A stretch of DNA of 6,042 nt from Bacteroidota bacterium (GTDB lineage Bacteria > Bacteroidota > Bacteroidia > Flavobacteriales > Weeksellaceae): NCBI GenBank assembly GCA_023419095.1, contig JAEZYN010000080.1, positions 1 through 6,042 of the forward strand, in the 5' to 3' direction. Both the position numbers and the translations under genes were made by a program. Below the pieces are notes generated by a model. The model worked only from the letters and a program-made list of their open reading frames with translations, had not been told where the DNA came from and ran no database searches. Each line of letters starts with the position of its first letter. The stretch's first letter is position 1. Positions 1 through 5,837 of this stretch are shown piece by piece.

Positions 1-1463
1 GAATCGAGCAGGATCACCACATCGTGGCCACATTCTACCATTCTTTGAGCTTTTGAAAGCACCAGGTTGGCCACTTTCACGTGTTTATCAGCAGGTTCGT
101 CGAAAGTTGAAGCAATCACCTCTGCGTTTACGCTTCTTTCCATGTCGGTCACCTCTTCCGGTCTTTCATCGATGAGCAAGATCATCATATATGCTTCCGG
201 GTGATTGGCTGAAATAGAATTCGCGATATCCTTCAGCAACATCGTTTTACCGGTTTTCGGCTGTGCAACGATCATCGCACGCTGACCTTTACCGATGGGC
301 GTGAATAAATCAACGATTCTTGTAGAAAGCGTCGAATTTTTTCCTGTCAGGTTAAATTTTTCTTCAGGGAAAAGCGGTGTAAGAAATTCGAATGAAACAC
401 GATCTTTGATGAATTCAAGGTCGCGTCCGTTCACTTCCGTTGGTTTCAGAAGTGAGAAATATTTCTCACCTTCTTTCGGCAGACGTACAATTCCCCGGAC
501 GGTGTCACCTGTTTTGAGGCCGTAATTTCGAATCTGATTTGTAGAAACATACACGTCATCGGGTGACGAAATGTAGGAGAAATCCGGCGAGCGGAGGAAA
601 CCGTAGTTGTCCGGCAGGATTTCCAGAACACCTTCGATGGTTACAAGTCCGTCAAAATTAAAATCTTTCTTCGCGTCTTCCTGGTTTTCAGCGTTTTGCT
701 GATTACGGTTTTGATTTGGATTTTGGTTTTTCTGCTGATTTTTCTGGTTCGGATGCTGGCGGTTTTGGTTGTGGTTGGGATGTTGATTGTTTCCGTTCCC
801 GTTTCCATTTCCATTATGCCCATTTCCGTTTGCATTGCTGCCATTTCCATTCGAACTGTTTCCGTTACCGCTTCCGTTACTGGAATTTTGGTTGGAATTC
901 GCGTTTCCGTTTTCTGTGCGTGGTGTGTTTGGTGTCGGATTGCGCGGCTGTTCGCTTTTATCTTCGGCAGCCGGTGCAGCTTCTGGCGCTGAAGTTTCTG
1001 TTTTAGCTACTTCACTGGAAGCAGTGGTGCGCGTTCTCCTTTTCTTTTGCGGTTTCGCGGGCTCCGTTTCAGCAGTTATTTCGCCTGGAATTTCACTTAC
1101 CGTTTCACTCTGCTTAGGATTTTCATCTTTCGTGTCCTTCGCAGGTTCTGTTTCCGTTGGAGTTTCAGTTGCTACAGTTTCTTTCAAAGGTTCCTCTGCA
1201 GGCTTTGGTGTTTTTTTCTTCGGACCCGGTTTTTTTGCGGTCGGTTTTTTGGCAGGAGCGGCAGGCTTTTCCTCTGTATCCGCAGGCTTTTCAGTAGAAC
1301 TGAAATATTCTTTAGCCACTTTAGTATTGGATGCCTGAAAATCTAAAATTGCGAAAATGGTTTCATTATCGCCACTGTTTTTGGGTAGTTTTAAGCCGAA
1401 ATCAGACGTAATTTTAGCCAACTCAGACGCGGTTTTCGAGCGTAATGTCTCAAATGTGAACAT
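1..1463 (-). CDS. rho: Transcription termination factor Rho, 3' part cut off by window edge
   Basis: Rho is a hexameric RNA-dependent ATPase/translocase that ends transcription of untranslated RNA. This reading frame was translated by hand from the minus strand; 487 codons are present. Residues 4-48 resemble the Rho N-terminal helical domain (LRSKTASEL, then ETIFAILDFQ). Residues ~57-267 are a long low-complexity insertion: first Pro/Ala/Lys/Glu/Thr-rich, then Asn/Gly/Gln-rich at 185-263. Residues ~268-345 form the RNA-binding cold-shock-like domain (NYGFLRSP, GFLR at 288-291). The ATPase core follows: Walker A QPKTGKT at 401-407, and IDERPEE with Glu433 matching catalytic Glu211 of E. coli Rho. 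The last full codon, Asp487, corresponds to Walker B Asp265 of E. coli, so about 150 residues lie outside the window. The offset of 222 residues from the 419-residue E. coli protein comes almost wholly from the insertion. The start is the ATG at 1463, just before the N-terminal domain; no Shine-Dalgarno is visible. Confidence 0.97.
   Translation of the reverse strand, partial: MFTFETLRSKTASELAKITSDFGLKLPKNSGDNETIFAILDFQASNTKVAKEYFSSTEKPADTEEKPAAPAKKPTAKKPGPKKKTPKPAEEPLKETVATETPTETEPAKDTKDENPKQSETVSEIPGEITAETEPAKPQKKRRTRTTASSEVAKTETSAPEAAPAAEDKSEQPRNPTPNTPRTENGNANSNQNSSNGSGNGNSSNGNGSNANGNGHNGNGNGNGNNQHPNHNQNRQHPNQKNQQKNQNPNQNRNQQNAENQEDAKKDFNFDGLVTIEGVLEILPDNYGFLRSPDFSYISSPDDVYVSTNQIRNYGLKTGDTVRGIVRLPKEGEKYFSLLKPTEVNGRDLEFIKDRVSFEFLTPLFPEEKFNLTGKNSTLSTRIVDLFTPIGKGQRAMIVAQPKTGKTMLLKDIANSISANHPEAYMMILLIDERPEEVTDMERSVNAEVIASTFDEPADKHVKVANLVLSKAQRMVECGHDVVILLD
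675..911 (-). repeat. Low-complexity Asn/Gly/Gln-rich tract inside rho, with degenerate 6-bp repeats
   Basis: This stretch encodes Rho residues 185-263. I count about 31 Asn in 79 residues, in two sub-tracts: an Asn-Gly/Asn-Ser half (residues ~185-225), and an Asn/Gln half with His, Pro, Lys and Arg (residues ~226-258, e.g. NQHPNHNQN, NQKNQQKNQ). At DNA level the first half is a degenerate hexamer array on the minus strand (GGAAAT/GGAAAC/GGGAAC units), clearest at about 789-830. The tract stays in frame and has no stop, so it is translated. Such hexamer runs can change length by replication slippage without breaking the frame. Confidence 0.85.
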
Positions 1464-1545
1464 AAATTATTATGTGAAAAGTAATTATAAGTAAGTGTAA
1501 GTAAGAGAATTAAGTCGGACGACTTTTTAAAACCAGATGATTTTA
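1464..1545 (-). promoter_or_regulatory. rho mRNA leader: G-free C-containing segment, inverted repeat and direct repeat
   Basis: Between the predicted start of transcription and the rho ATG, the leader RNA has no G from 1515 down to 1462 (54 nt) and about ten C. Unstructured RNA with C well above G is what Rho loads onto. Within it TAAGTAAG (plus-strand reading) occurs twice, at 1488-1495 and 1498-1505. Just upstream is an inverted repeat, AAGTCG at 1512-1517 and CGACTT at 1520-1525. E. coli rho is autoregulated by attenuation in its leader; a similar role here is inference, and UC/CC dinucleotides are few, so the case is not strong. Confidence 0.4.
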
Positions 1546-1550
1546 TATTG

Positions 1551-1581
1551 CAAATCTACATTAATTTTTTATTTATGCAAA
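1551..1581 (-). promoter_or_regulatory. rho promoter, Bacteroidota type (-33 TTTG / -7 TAGATTTG)
   Basis: On the minus strand TTTG (1581-1578) is followed by 19 bases and then TAGATTTG (1558-1551). This matches the Bacteroidota primary sigma consensus TTTG-N19/20-TAnnTTTG at every fixed base. Transcription would begin near 1544-1547, giving a rho leader of about 80 nt. It is the best promoter match I found in the window. Confidence 0.75.
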
Positions 1582-1591
1582 TAATAATCCC

Positions 1592-1599
1592 TATTTTTG
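1592..1599 (+). promoter_or_regulatory. Putative -7 promoter element for the DUF4293 gene
   Basis: TATTTTTG fits TAnnTTTG and ends 19 bases before the ATG at 1619, so the leader would be only about 13-16 nt. No TTTG or TTG is found at the expected distance upstream (about 1569-1572 reads TTAT), so only half of the promoter is recognisable. It lies beside the -33 element of the divergent rho promoter (1578-1581), so the two core promoters overlap in space. Confidence 0.45.
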
Positions 1600-1618
1600 C
1601 TGCTCAGATTATACGAAA

Positions 1619-2008
1619 ATGCTGCAAAGGATACAGACTGTCTGGATATTTTTGGCCATAATTGGGGCTATTTTCCTGTTCATTACCGGACAGGATTTCT
1701 CACTTTTCGGCCCGGTTCCGTTCATTTCAGCAGCCTGTGTCGTATTGGTATTTTTCGGCTTTTCAGCTATTCTGAGCTATCAGAACCGTAAAAGACAAAT
1801 TTTGCTTAACCATATAAGCATCTTTATAAACGCTTTGTTGCTCGGTTTATTGGCGTATTGGCTGCTAACTTTACCTGGAGGAATAGATTTTCCTGAGAAA
1901 GGTATTGAGCTGCTTTTTCCTTTGATGTCTGCCATATTTTTGCTTCTGGCAAACCTGGCGATAAGAAAAGACGAGCGGCTCGTAAAATCTGTAGACAGAC
2001 TCCGCTAA
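1619..2008 (+). CDS. DUF4293 family four-helix membrane protein
   Basis: This is a small integral membrane protein of 129 residues with no known biochemical role. The opening MLQRIQTVWIFLA and the ending KDERLVKSVDRLR are typical of the Bacteroidota-specific DUF4293 family. Four hydrophobic segments are visible at about residues 8-25, 31-54, 62-86 and 95-115, with short charged joins (YQNRKRQ near 54-60 and a cytoplasmic-looking basic tail), and the length is normal for the family. The gene is divergent from rho across 155 bases; a DUF4293 gene next to rho is, from memory, a common arrangement in Flavobacteriia. The start is the first in-frame ATG after a promoter-like box, preceded by an A-rich ACGAAA and not by a Shine-Dalgarno. 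A hairpin terminator follows within 25 bases of the stop, so it is probably a single-gene transcript. Confidence 0.88.
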   Translation: MLQRIQTVWIFLAIIGAIFLFITGQDFSLFGPVPFISAACVVLVFFGFSAILSYQNRKRQILLNHISIFINALLLGLLAYWLLTLPGGIDFPEKGIELLFPLMSAIFLLLANLAIRKDERLVKSVDRLR

Positions 2009-2032
2009 ACTCACAACGATTTTTTTTGAGTG

Positions 2033-2066
2033 AAACAGCTTCTTCGGGAGCTGTTTTTTATTTTTA
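2033..2066 (+). terminator. Rho-independent terminator with C(UUCG)G tetraloop
   Basis: Stem arms AAACAGCTTC (2033-2042) and GGAGCTGTTT (2047-2056) form 10 pairs, one of them a T-G wobble, around the loop TTCG closed by C-G, a very stable RNA tetraloop. The descending arm runs into a T-rich tail (2054-2066). It sits 24 bases past the DUF4293 stop. The left side has no matching A tract, so it should work only for plus-strand transcripts. It also argues against starting the next gene at the upstream in-frame ATG at 2030, which would translate the hairpin. Confidence 0.85.
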
Positions 2067-2101
2067 TTAAAAGCGAATTCGTATTTTTAAATAAAAAAAC
2101 A

Positions 2102-2932
2102 ATGAACAAACTATTACTTGTGCTTTCGGTCCTGTTTTCTGTAAGTGCTTATGCGCAAAATATTTCTCAGGAAAAGGTGCTGACAATCCTTACCGATTTA
2201 GCCTCGGATGAGATGAAAGGACGTGAGATCGGAACACCTGAGAACGATTCGGCCGCCACATATATCGCCAAACGCTTTGCAGAAAGTGACCTTGCATTCT
2301 GCACCGGCAGTTCATATCTCGTCCCGTTCGAATATAAAGGCAGAACCGTCTACAATGTCTGTGGTCTCAAGAAAGGGAAATCGGATAAAAATCTGGCATT
2401 TTCCGCTCATTTTGATCATATCGGTTCAAACGGCAATTCGGGCGACAATGTCTTCAATGGTGCTGATGACAACGCCAGTGGGGTAACAGCCGTGATTGGT
2501 ATAGCCGATTATTTTAAAAATATCAAGCCTGATTTTTCAATGATGTTTATGGCATTTAACGGTGAGGAAAAAGGAATGAAAGGCTCCAAAGCAATCGCGG
2601 AAGTAACGGATTTACAACCTTTGTTTTCTAAAACTGCCGCACTGTTCAATTTCGAAATGCTCGCCACCGTCTCACAGTATGGCAACAATGCACTTTATAT
2701 GACTGGCGACGGATTTTCAGATTTGGATGAACTCATTAATGCAAATTCAAAAGACGGGCTGAAAATCAATGCTGATCCGTACACGGGGCAGGATTTATTC
2801 TACCGGTCAGACAATGTGGTTTTCGCCCGGAAGAATATTGTTTCGCATTCATTTTCTACCGTAGACATGCGCGTTGCGACCCATTATCATCAGCTCAATG
2901 ACGATATCGGTGTAGTGAATTTTGATATTTGA
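2102..2932 (+). CDS. Secreted M28-family zinc aminopeptidase, C terminus broken by a frameshift
   Basis: A dizinc exopeptidase that should remove N-terminal residues from peptides outside the cytoplasm. The frame gives 276 residues. Residues 1-19 are a signal peptide (MNKLLLVLSV, cleavage near AYAQ). The M28 metal sites appear in order: His103 in SAHFDH, bridging Asp122 in NGADDNASG, Glu155/Glu156 in FNGEEKG (general base and ligand), Glu185 in NFEML where many relatives have Asp, and His263 in HYHQLND. Homologues normally have a C-terminal helix and tail; here the frame stops at TGA 2930-2932 while matching coding sequence continues one frame away to 3024, so restoring one base would give 307 residues. 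All catalytic residues precede the break. An ATG 24 codons earlier (2030) is in frame but lies in the preceding terminator and would bury the signal peptide. The real start follows an A-rich leader. Whether the break is biological or a sequencing error cannot be told from this window. Confidence 0.88.
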   Translation: MNKLLLVLSVLFSVSAYAQNISQEKVLTILTDLASDEMKGREIGTPENDSAATYIAKRFAESDLAFCTGSSYLVPFEYKGRTVYNVCGLKKGKSDKNLAFSAHFDHIGSNGNSGDNVFNGADDNASGVTAVIGIADYFKNIKPDFSMMFMAFNGEEKGMKGSKAIAEVTDLQPLFSKTAALFNFEMLATVSQYGNNALYMTGDGFSDLDELINANSKDGLKINADPYTGQDLFYRSDNVVFARKNIVSHSFSTVDMRVATHYHQLNDDIGVVNFDI

Positions 2933-3024
2933 CATTGCTGATCAATAGTTTAGGCAAAACCATTCAGCAACTCAAACCGGGAAATTTCGCACCGCGATAT
3001 AACGAAAAGGTAAATCTGAAGTAG
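2927..3024 (+). other. Out-of-frame C-terminal remnant of the M28 peptidase
   Basis: Reading from TTG at 2929 to TAG at 3022-3024 gives 31 codons without a stop, beginning LTLLINSLGKTIQQL and ending NEKVNLK. An amphipathic helix plus basic tail is what usually follows a VVNFD-type segment in these peptidases. It has no start codon or leader of its own. One extra T in the TTT run at 2928-2930 joins it exactly to the upstream frame (VVNFDI then LTLLIN). The bases do not form a classic -1 slippery heptamer, so a mutation or an undercalled base is more likely than programmed frameshifting. Confidence 0.8.
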
Positions 3025-3047
3025 ACGTACTGCAACCTAAAATTGCG

Positions 3048-3055
3048 TAATTTTG
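3048..3055 (+). promoter_or_regulatory. Possible -7 promoter element for the ABC exporter operon
   Basis: TAATTTTG fits TAnnTTTG and ends 16 bases before the ATG at 3072, giving a leader of about 10 nt. No TTG/TTTG sits at the usual distance upstream (about 3025-3029), and such a short match can occur by chance in AT-rich sequence. It lies in the 47-base gap after the true end of the peptidase coding sequence, the only place for a separate promoter. Confidence 0.35.
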
Positions 3056-3071
3056 CGCCGAAACTCTCTCA

Positions 3072-4910
3072 ATGAAACCATTCCAACGTATTCTTTCCTT
3101 TGCACGGCCTCATCAAAAATATCTTTTTGGCAGCATGTTTTTTAATATTATGTACTCTGTGCTTAATATTTTTTCTGTGGCTACAATGCTCCCCATTCTG
3201 GGGCTGATGTTCGGCACCGTAGACAAGGTGGACACCACAAAACCGCCTGTAAACTCTGGCCGGCTAGTCGATTTTTTTGGCTATGCGAAAGACTGGGCCT
3301 ACTATACAATTCAAAGAAACATTGATGAACACGGCACGGTGCAGGTTTTGGCAGTGCTCTGCGGTGTTACCGCTGTGGCTTTTCTGTTGAGGAATATTTT
3401 TCGCTACCTCGGCGCTTATCTGCTTGTAAATTATCGCGTTGGGATTACAAAAGACCTGCGCACAGCGATGTACGACAAATTCCTGAAACTGCCCGTTTCA
3501 TTCTTTACCGAAAAACGAAAAGGCGACATGATGAGCCGGATATCAAACGATATCGGCGGCGTGGAAGGCGGCATAATGGGCAGTTTGGTAGATGTCATCA
3601 ATTCTCCGTTCATGATCATCTCCTCATTGATTACGCTTTTCATCCTCTCTCCGAACCTGACATTGTTCTCACTGCTGGTCTTCCCGTTGATGGGCGCACT
3701 GATCGCGTGGGTGGGAAAAAGTCTTAAACGTCAGGCAACATCGGCGCAGGAAGAACTCGGAAACCTGTTTTCGCTGGTTGACGAAACGCTTAAATCTTCG
3801 AAAGTCATCAAAATTTTCAATGCGGACACCATTCTGAAAAAAAGGTTCAGCACCACCACAAACAATTGGCAGAAATATGCAATTGGTATGAGCCGCAGAC
3901 GCGAACTGGCATCACCGATGAGCGAATTTCTCGGTTCCGTTACTATATTGATTATCACGTGGTTTGCGGGCGTTCAGATCCTGAATGAACAGACTATGGA
4001 ACCGGAAACATTTCTGGTTTTTATCGGCATGTTTTTCCAAATCCTTGATCCGGCGAAAAAACTCTCAAGTGCAATTTCGAATATCCAGGGCGGGATGGCA
4101 AGTTTGGAAAGAGTATCAGAAGTGCTTGATTACGACCTTAAAGTTGAAGAAATCGCGAATCCACAACCTATCTCTACATTAAACCATCAGATCGAGTTTA
4201 AAAATATCGGCTTCTTTTATGATAAAGACAATGTGATCCTAAAGAATTTCAATCTTGTGATACCGCGCGGGAAAACGGTGGCACTTGTGGGTCAGTCGGG
4301 ATCCGGTAAGACGACGATCGCAAATTTGCTGGCGCGTTTTTACGATGTTTCGGAAGGTGAAATCCTTATCGACGGCGTAAACATTAAAAATTTAAGTCTG
4401 AAAGATTATCGCCATCTGCTCGGTATGGTAACGCAGGAATCGGTTTTGTTTAATGATTCTGTGTTCAATAATATTTTGATGGGCAAACCTTCGGCTTCAG
4501 AAGAAGAAGTAATGGCTGCCGCAAAAATCGCGAATGCGCACACCTTCATCGAAAATCTTCCCGAAAAATATTACACTAATATCGGCGATGATGGCAACAA
4601 ACTTTCGGGTGGCCAGAAACAGCGCGTTTCGATTGCCAGAGCAGTATTGAAAAATCCGCCGATTATGATTCTTGATGAAGCTACTTCCGCTTTGGATACA
4701 GAATCTGAAAGATATGTTCAGGACGCTTTGGAGAAAATGATGGAAAACCGGACCTCACTAGTGATAGCGCACCGCCTTTCTACCATACAGAAAGCGGATT
4801 GGATCGTGGTGATGGAACGCGGAAACATCGTAGAACAGGGTACTCACGAAGAACTTATGAATAACCAGAAAGTTTATCGTAAACTGGTGGAACTGCAGAA
4901 TTTTGGGTAA
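3072..4910 (+). CDS. MsbA-type ABC exporter, fused permease and ATPase
   Basis: A half-transporter that would dimerise in the inner membrane and use ATP to export a lipid, glycolipid or other hydrophobic substrate. The 612 residues carry one transmembrane domain, with helices at about 19-43, 91-118, 166-190, 192-214, 285-302 and 312-326, then one ATPase domain. ATPase motifs are complete: A-loop Tyr383, Walker A GQSGSGKTT at 407-415 (Lys413), Q-loop Gln455, signature LSGGQ at 511-515, Walker B ILDE with Asp535 and Glu536, D-loop SALD at 539-542, H-loop His567. The loop between the first two helices (about residues 50-90) is longer than in E. coli MsbA. The start is the first ATG, matching the usual opening of the family (RILSFARPHQKY). 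Similar half-transporters are common in Bacteroidota, often several per genome, so calling it the lipid A flippase MsbA itself would be a guess. Sixteen bases separate it from the next gene, so they probably form one operon. Confidence 0.93.
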   Translation: MKPFQRILSFARPHQKYLFGSMFFNIMYSVLNIFSVATMLPILGLMFGTVDKVDTTKPPVNSGRLVDFFGYAKDWAYYTIQRNIDEHGTVQVLAVLCGVTAVAFLLRNIFRYLGAYLLVNYRVGITKDLRTAMYDKFLKLPVSFFTEKRKGDMMSRISNDIGGVEGGIMGSLVDVINSPFMIISSLITLFILSPNLTLFSLLVFPLMGALIAWVGKSLKRQATSAQEELGNLFSLVDETLKSSKVIKIFNADTILKKRFSTTTNNWQKYAIGMSRRRELASPMSEFLGSVTILIITWFAGVQILNEQTMEPETFLVFIGMFFQILDPAKKLSSAISNIQGGMASLERVSEVLDYDLKVEEIANPQPISTLNHQIEFKNIGFFYDKDNVILKNFNLVIPRGKTVALVGQSGSGKTTIANLLARFYDVSEGEILIDGVNIKNLSLKDYRHLLGMVTQESVLFNDSVFNNILMGKPSASEEEVMAAAKIANAHTFIENLPEKYYTNIGDDGNKLSGGQKQRVSIARAVLKNPPIMILDEATSALDTESERYVQDALEKMMENRTSLVIAHRLSTIQKADWIVVMERGNIVEQGTHEELMNNQKVYRKLVELQNFG

Positions 4911-4926
4911 ACACAACAGCTAACTT

Positions 4927-5307
4927 ATGAAAAAATTATTTTTACTTTTCGGCCTTATTTTATCATCTCTCACTTTTGCCCAGAGGGCTCCGGAAGATAC
5001 AGCCGTCGTTACTGAAAACATTGCTCATTTTCCAGATGGAGGAGCACAAAACTTCCGACAGTTACTTGCCAACAACTTTCGCATCAAGAAAGTGAAGGGA
5101 AAAGGAAGAGTTTCCTGTCAGCTCAATTTTGTAGTGGAGAGGGACGGCTCCATCACCGATGTTACTGTGACTGGCTCGAATGAAAGTTTCAACAAAGAAG
5201 CTGTGCGGGCAATTTCCCTGATAAAAACAAAATGGGATCCGGCTAGACTAAACGGTGTACCCGTGCGATACAGATTCAGGGTTCCTTTGACAATCGATTT
5301 TAAATAA
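4927..5307 (+). CDS. Exported TonB-C-terminal-like domain protein, first of three
   Basis: A 126-residue exported protein consisting of a signal peptide (MKKLFLLFGLILSSLTFAQ, cleavage near residue 19) and one domain like the C-terminal domain of TonB. Family traits are FPDGG at 35-39 followed by an amphipathic NFRQLL, a KGKGRV turn, the strand LNFVVERDGSITDVTV at 67-82, an EAVRAI helix, and W103-DPARLNGVPV before a final strand. TonB proper passes energy from the inner membrane to outer-membrane receptors through an N-terminal membrane anchor and a proline-rich arm; neither is here. It is therefore likely a free periplasmic relative whose partner is unknown. It starts 16 bases after the ABC exporter stop. 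It is the most divergent of the three family members, with FPDGG for FPGG and almost no linker. The ATG is set by the signal peptide. Confidence 0.82.
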   Translation: MKKLFLLFGLILSSLTFAQRAPEDTAVVTENIAHFPDGGAQNFRQLLANNFRIKKVKGKGRVSCQLNFVVERDGSITDVTVTGSNESFNKEAVRAISLIKTKWDPARLNGVPVRYRFRVPLTIDFK

Positions 5308-5316
5308 AATCCAAAC

Positions 5317-5330
5317 GTTTAAATAAAAAA
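5317..5330 (+). repeat. Leader box GTTTAAATAAAAAA, copy 1
   Basis: This 14-base sequence ends one base before the ATG at 5332 and recurs exactly at 5824-5837. A-rich sequence directly upstream of the start is how Flavobacteriia commonly favour translation initiation in place of a Shine-Dalgarno. The exact repeat suggests the intergenic segment was copied along with the gene. Confidence 0.7.
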
Positions 5331-5331
5331 G

Positions 5332-5805
5332 ATGAAAAAAATTCTTATAATGTTTCTGTTCCTTAGCTCAGGGGTTGCTTTTGCGCAAATAACATCGGAG
5401 AATGTAGGCGAAGTAGCAGCTCAGGAAAAATCTGTGCAAAATTCAGATATTACAAAAAGCAAAGATTACCCTATTCTAAAAACAAAAATTGATCTTACCG
5501 ATGTTTATACCACGGCAGATACACCAGCGGAATTCCCTGGCGGTATTAATCAGTTCCGAAAGAAATATATGGAGATTTTCGAAACTAATTTGGATGAAAA
5601 GTCAGGCACTGTCCTTCAGGCTACTGCGTATTTCATCATTGAAAAAGACGGAAAAATGAGCAACATAACCGCCATTGGTGATAAAAGACTTTCAGGCGAC
5701 GCTGTGAAGGTACTTAAAAAGATAAAAATGGTGTGGAAACCGGCAATTGTCGGTGGCGAACCCGTAAGATTCCTTTTTAATTATCCACTTACGATGAGTT
5801 TTTAA
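5332..5805 (+). CDS. Exported TonB-C-terminal-like domain protein, second of three
   Basis: 157 residues: a signal peptide (MKKILIMFLFLSSGVAFAQ), a polar linker of about 45 residues with no proline-rich arm, then a TonB-C-terminal-like domain from about residue 66. Recognisable parts are EFPGGINQFRKKY (FPGG at 68-71), YFIIEKDGKMSNITAIG near 100-116, a short helix (DAVKVLKKIK), and W135-KPAIVGGEPVR before the last strand. It resembles the following gene more than the preceding one: both have EFPGGIN followed by an F-R-K helix start. It follows the first copy after 24 bases, with an A-rich GTTTAAATAAAAAA leader immediately before the ATG. No transmembrane helix other than the signal peptide is seen, so it should be periplasmic. 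Its binding partner and function are not evident. Confidence 0.82.
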   Translation: MKKILIMFLFLSSGVAFAQITSENVGEVAAQEKSVQNSDITKSKDYPILKTKIDLTDVYTTADTPAEFPGGINQFRKKYMEIFETNLDEKSGTVLQATAYFIIEKDGKMSNITAIGDKRLSGDAVKVLKKIKMVWKPAIVGGEPVRFLFNYPLTMSF

Positions 5806-5823
5806 ATTATACAAACACTAAAA

Positions 5824-5837
5824 GTTTAAATAAAAAA
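5824..5837 (+). repeat. Leader box GTTTAAATAAAAAA, copy 2
   Basis: Identical to the box at 5317-5330 and directly abutting the ATG at 5838. A related TTTTTAAATAAAAAAAC sequence precedes the peptidase ATG (2083-2099), so part of the match may simply be a general A-rich initiation context. Confidence 0.7.

Noticed and set aside
787..1338. Long plus-strand open frame opposite rho, rich in Phe, Ser and Val
   Set aside because: It is the mirror of the low-complexity rho coding sequence: Asn/Gly/Lys/Glu codons read backwards give Val/Phe/Ser without stops. It has no leader and no family resemblance, and rho on the other strand is certain.
1512..1530. Inverted repeat followed by TTTTT read as a plus-strand terminator
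   Set aside because: No plus-strand gene ends here; rho runs the other way. The stem is only 5-6 pairs. It is kept only as part of the rho leader.
2030..2101. Upstream in-frame ATG that would extend the peptidase by 24 residues
   Set aside because: It would translate through the terminator hairpin and put 24 residues before a good signal peptide; the ATG at 2102 fits.
2067..2101. Separate promoter for the peptidase
   Set aside because: The closest match, TATTTTTA at 2082-2089, lacks the final G of TAnnTTTG and has no -33 partner, so I could not support it, though a promoter is expected after the terminator.
2920..2935. Programmed -1 ribosomal frameshift in the peptidase
   Set aside because: There is no X-XXY-YYZ slippery heptamer, and I see no strong downstream hairpin; a lost T in a short run explains the pattern better.
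3072..4910. Naming the exporter msbA
   Set aside because: All ABC exporter motifs are there, but several similar half-transporters usually coexist in one genome and nothing here fixes lipid A as the substrate.
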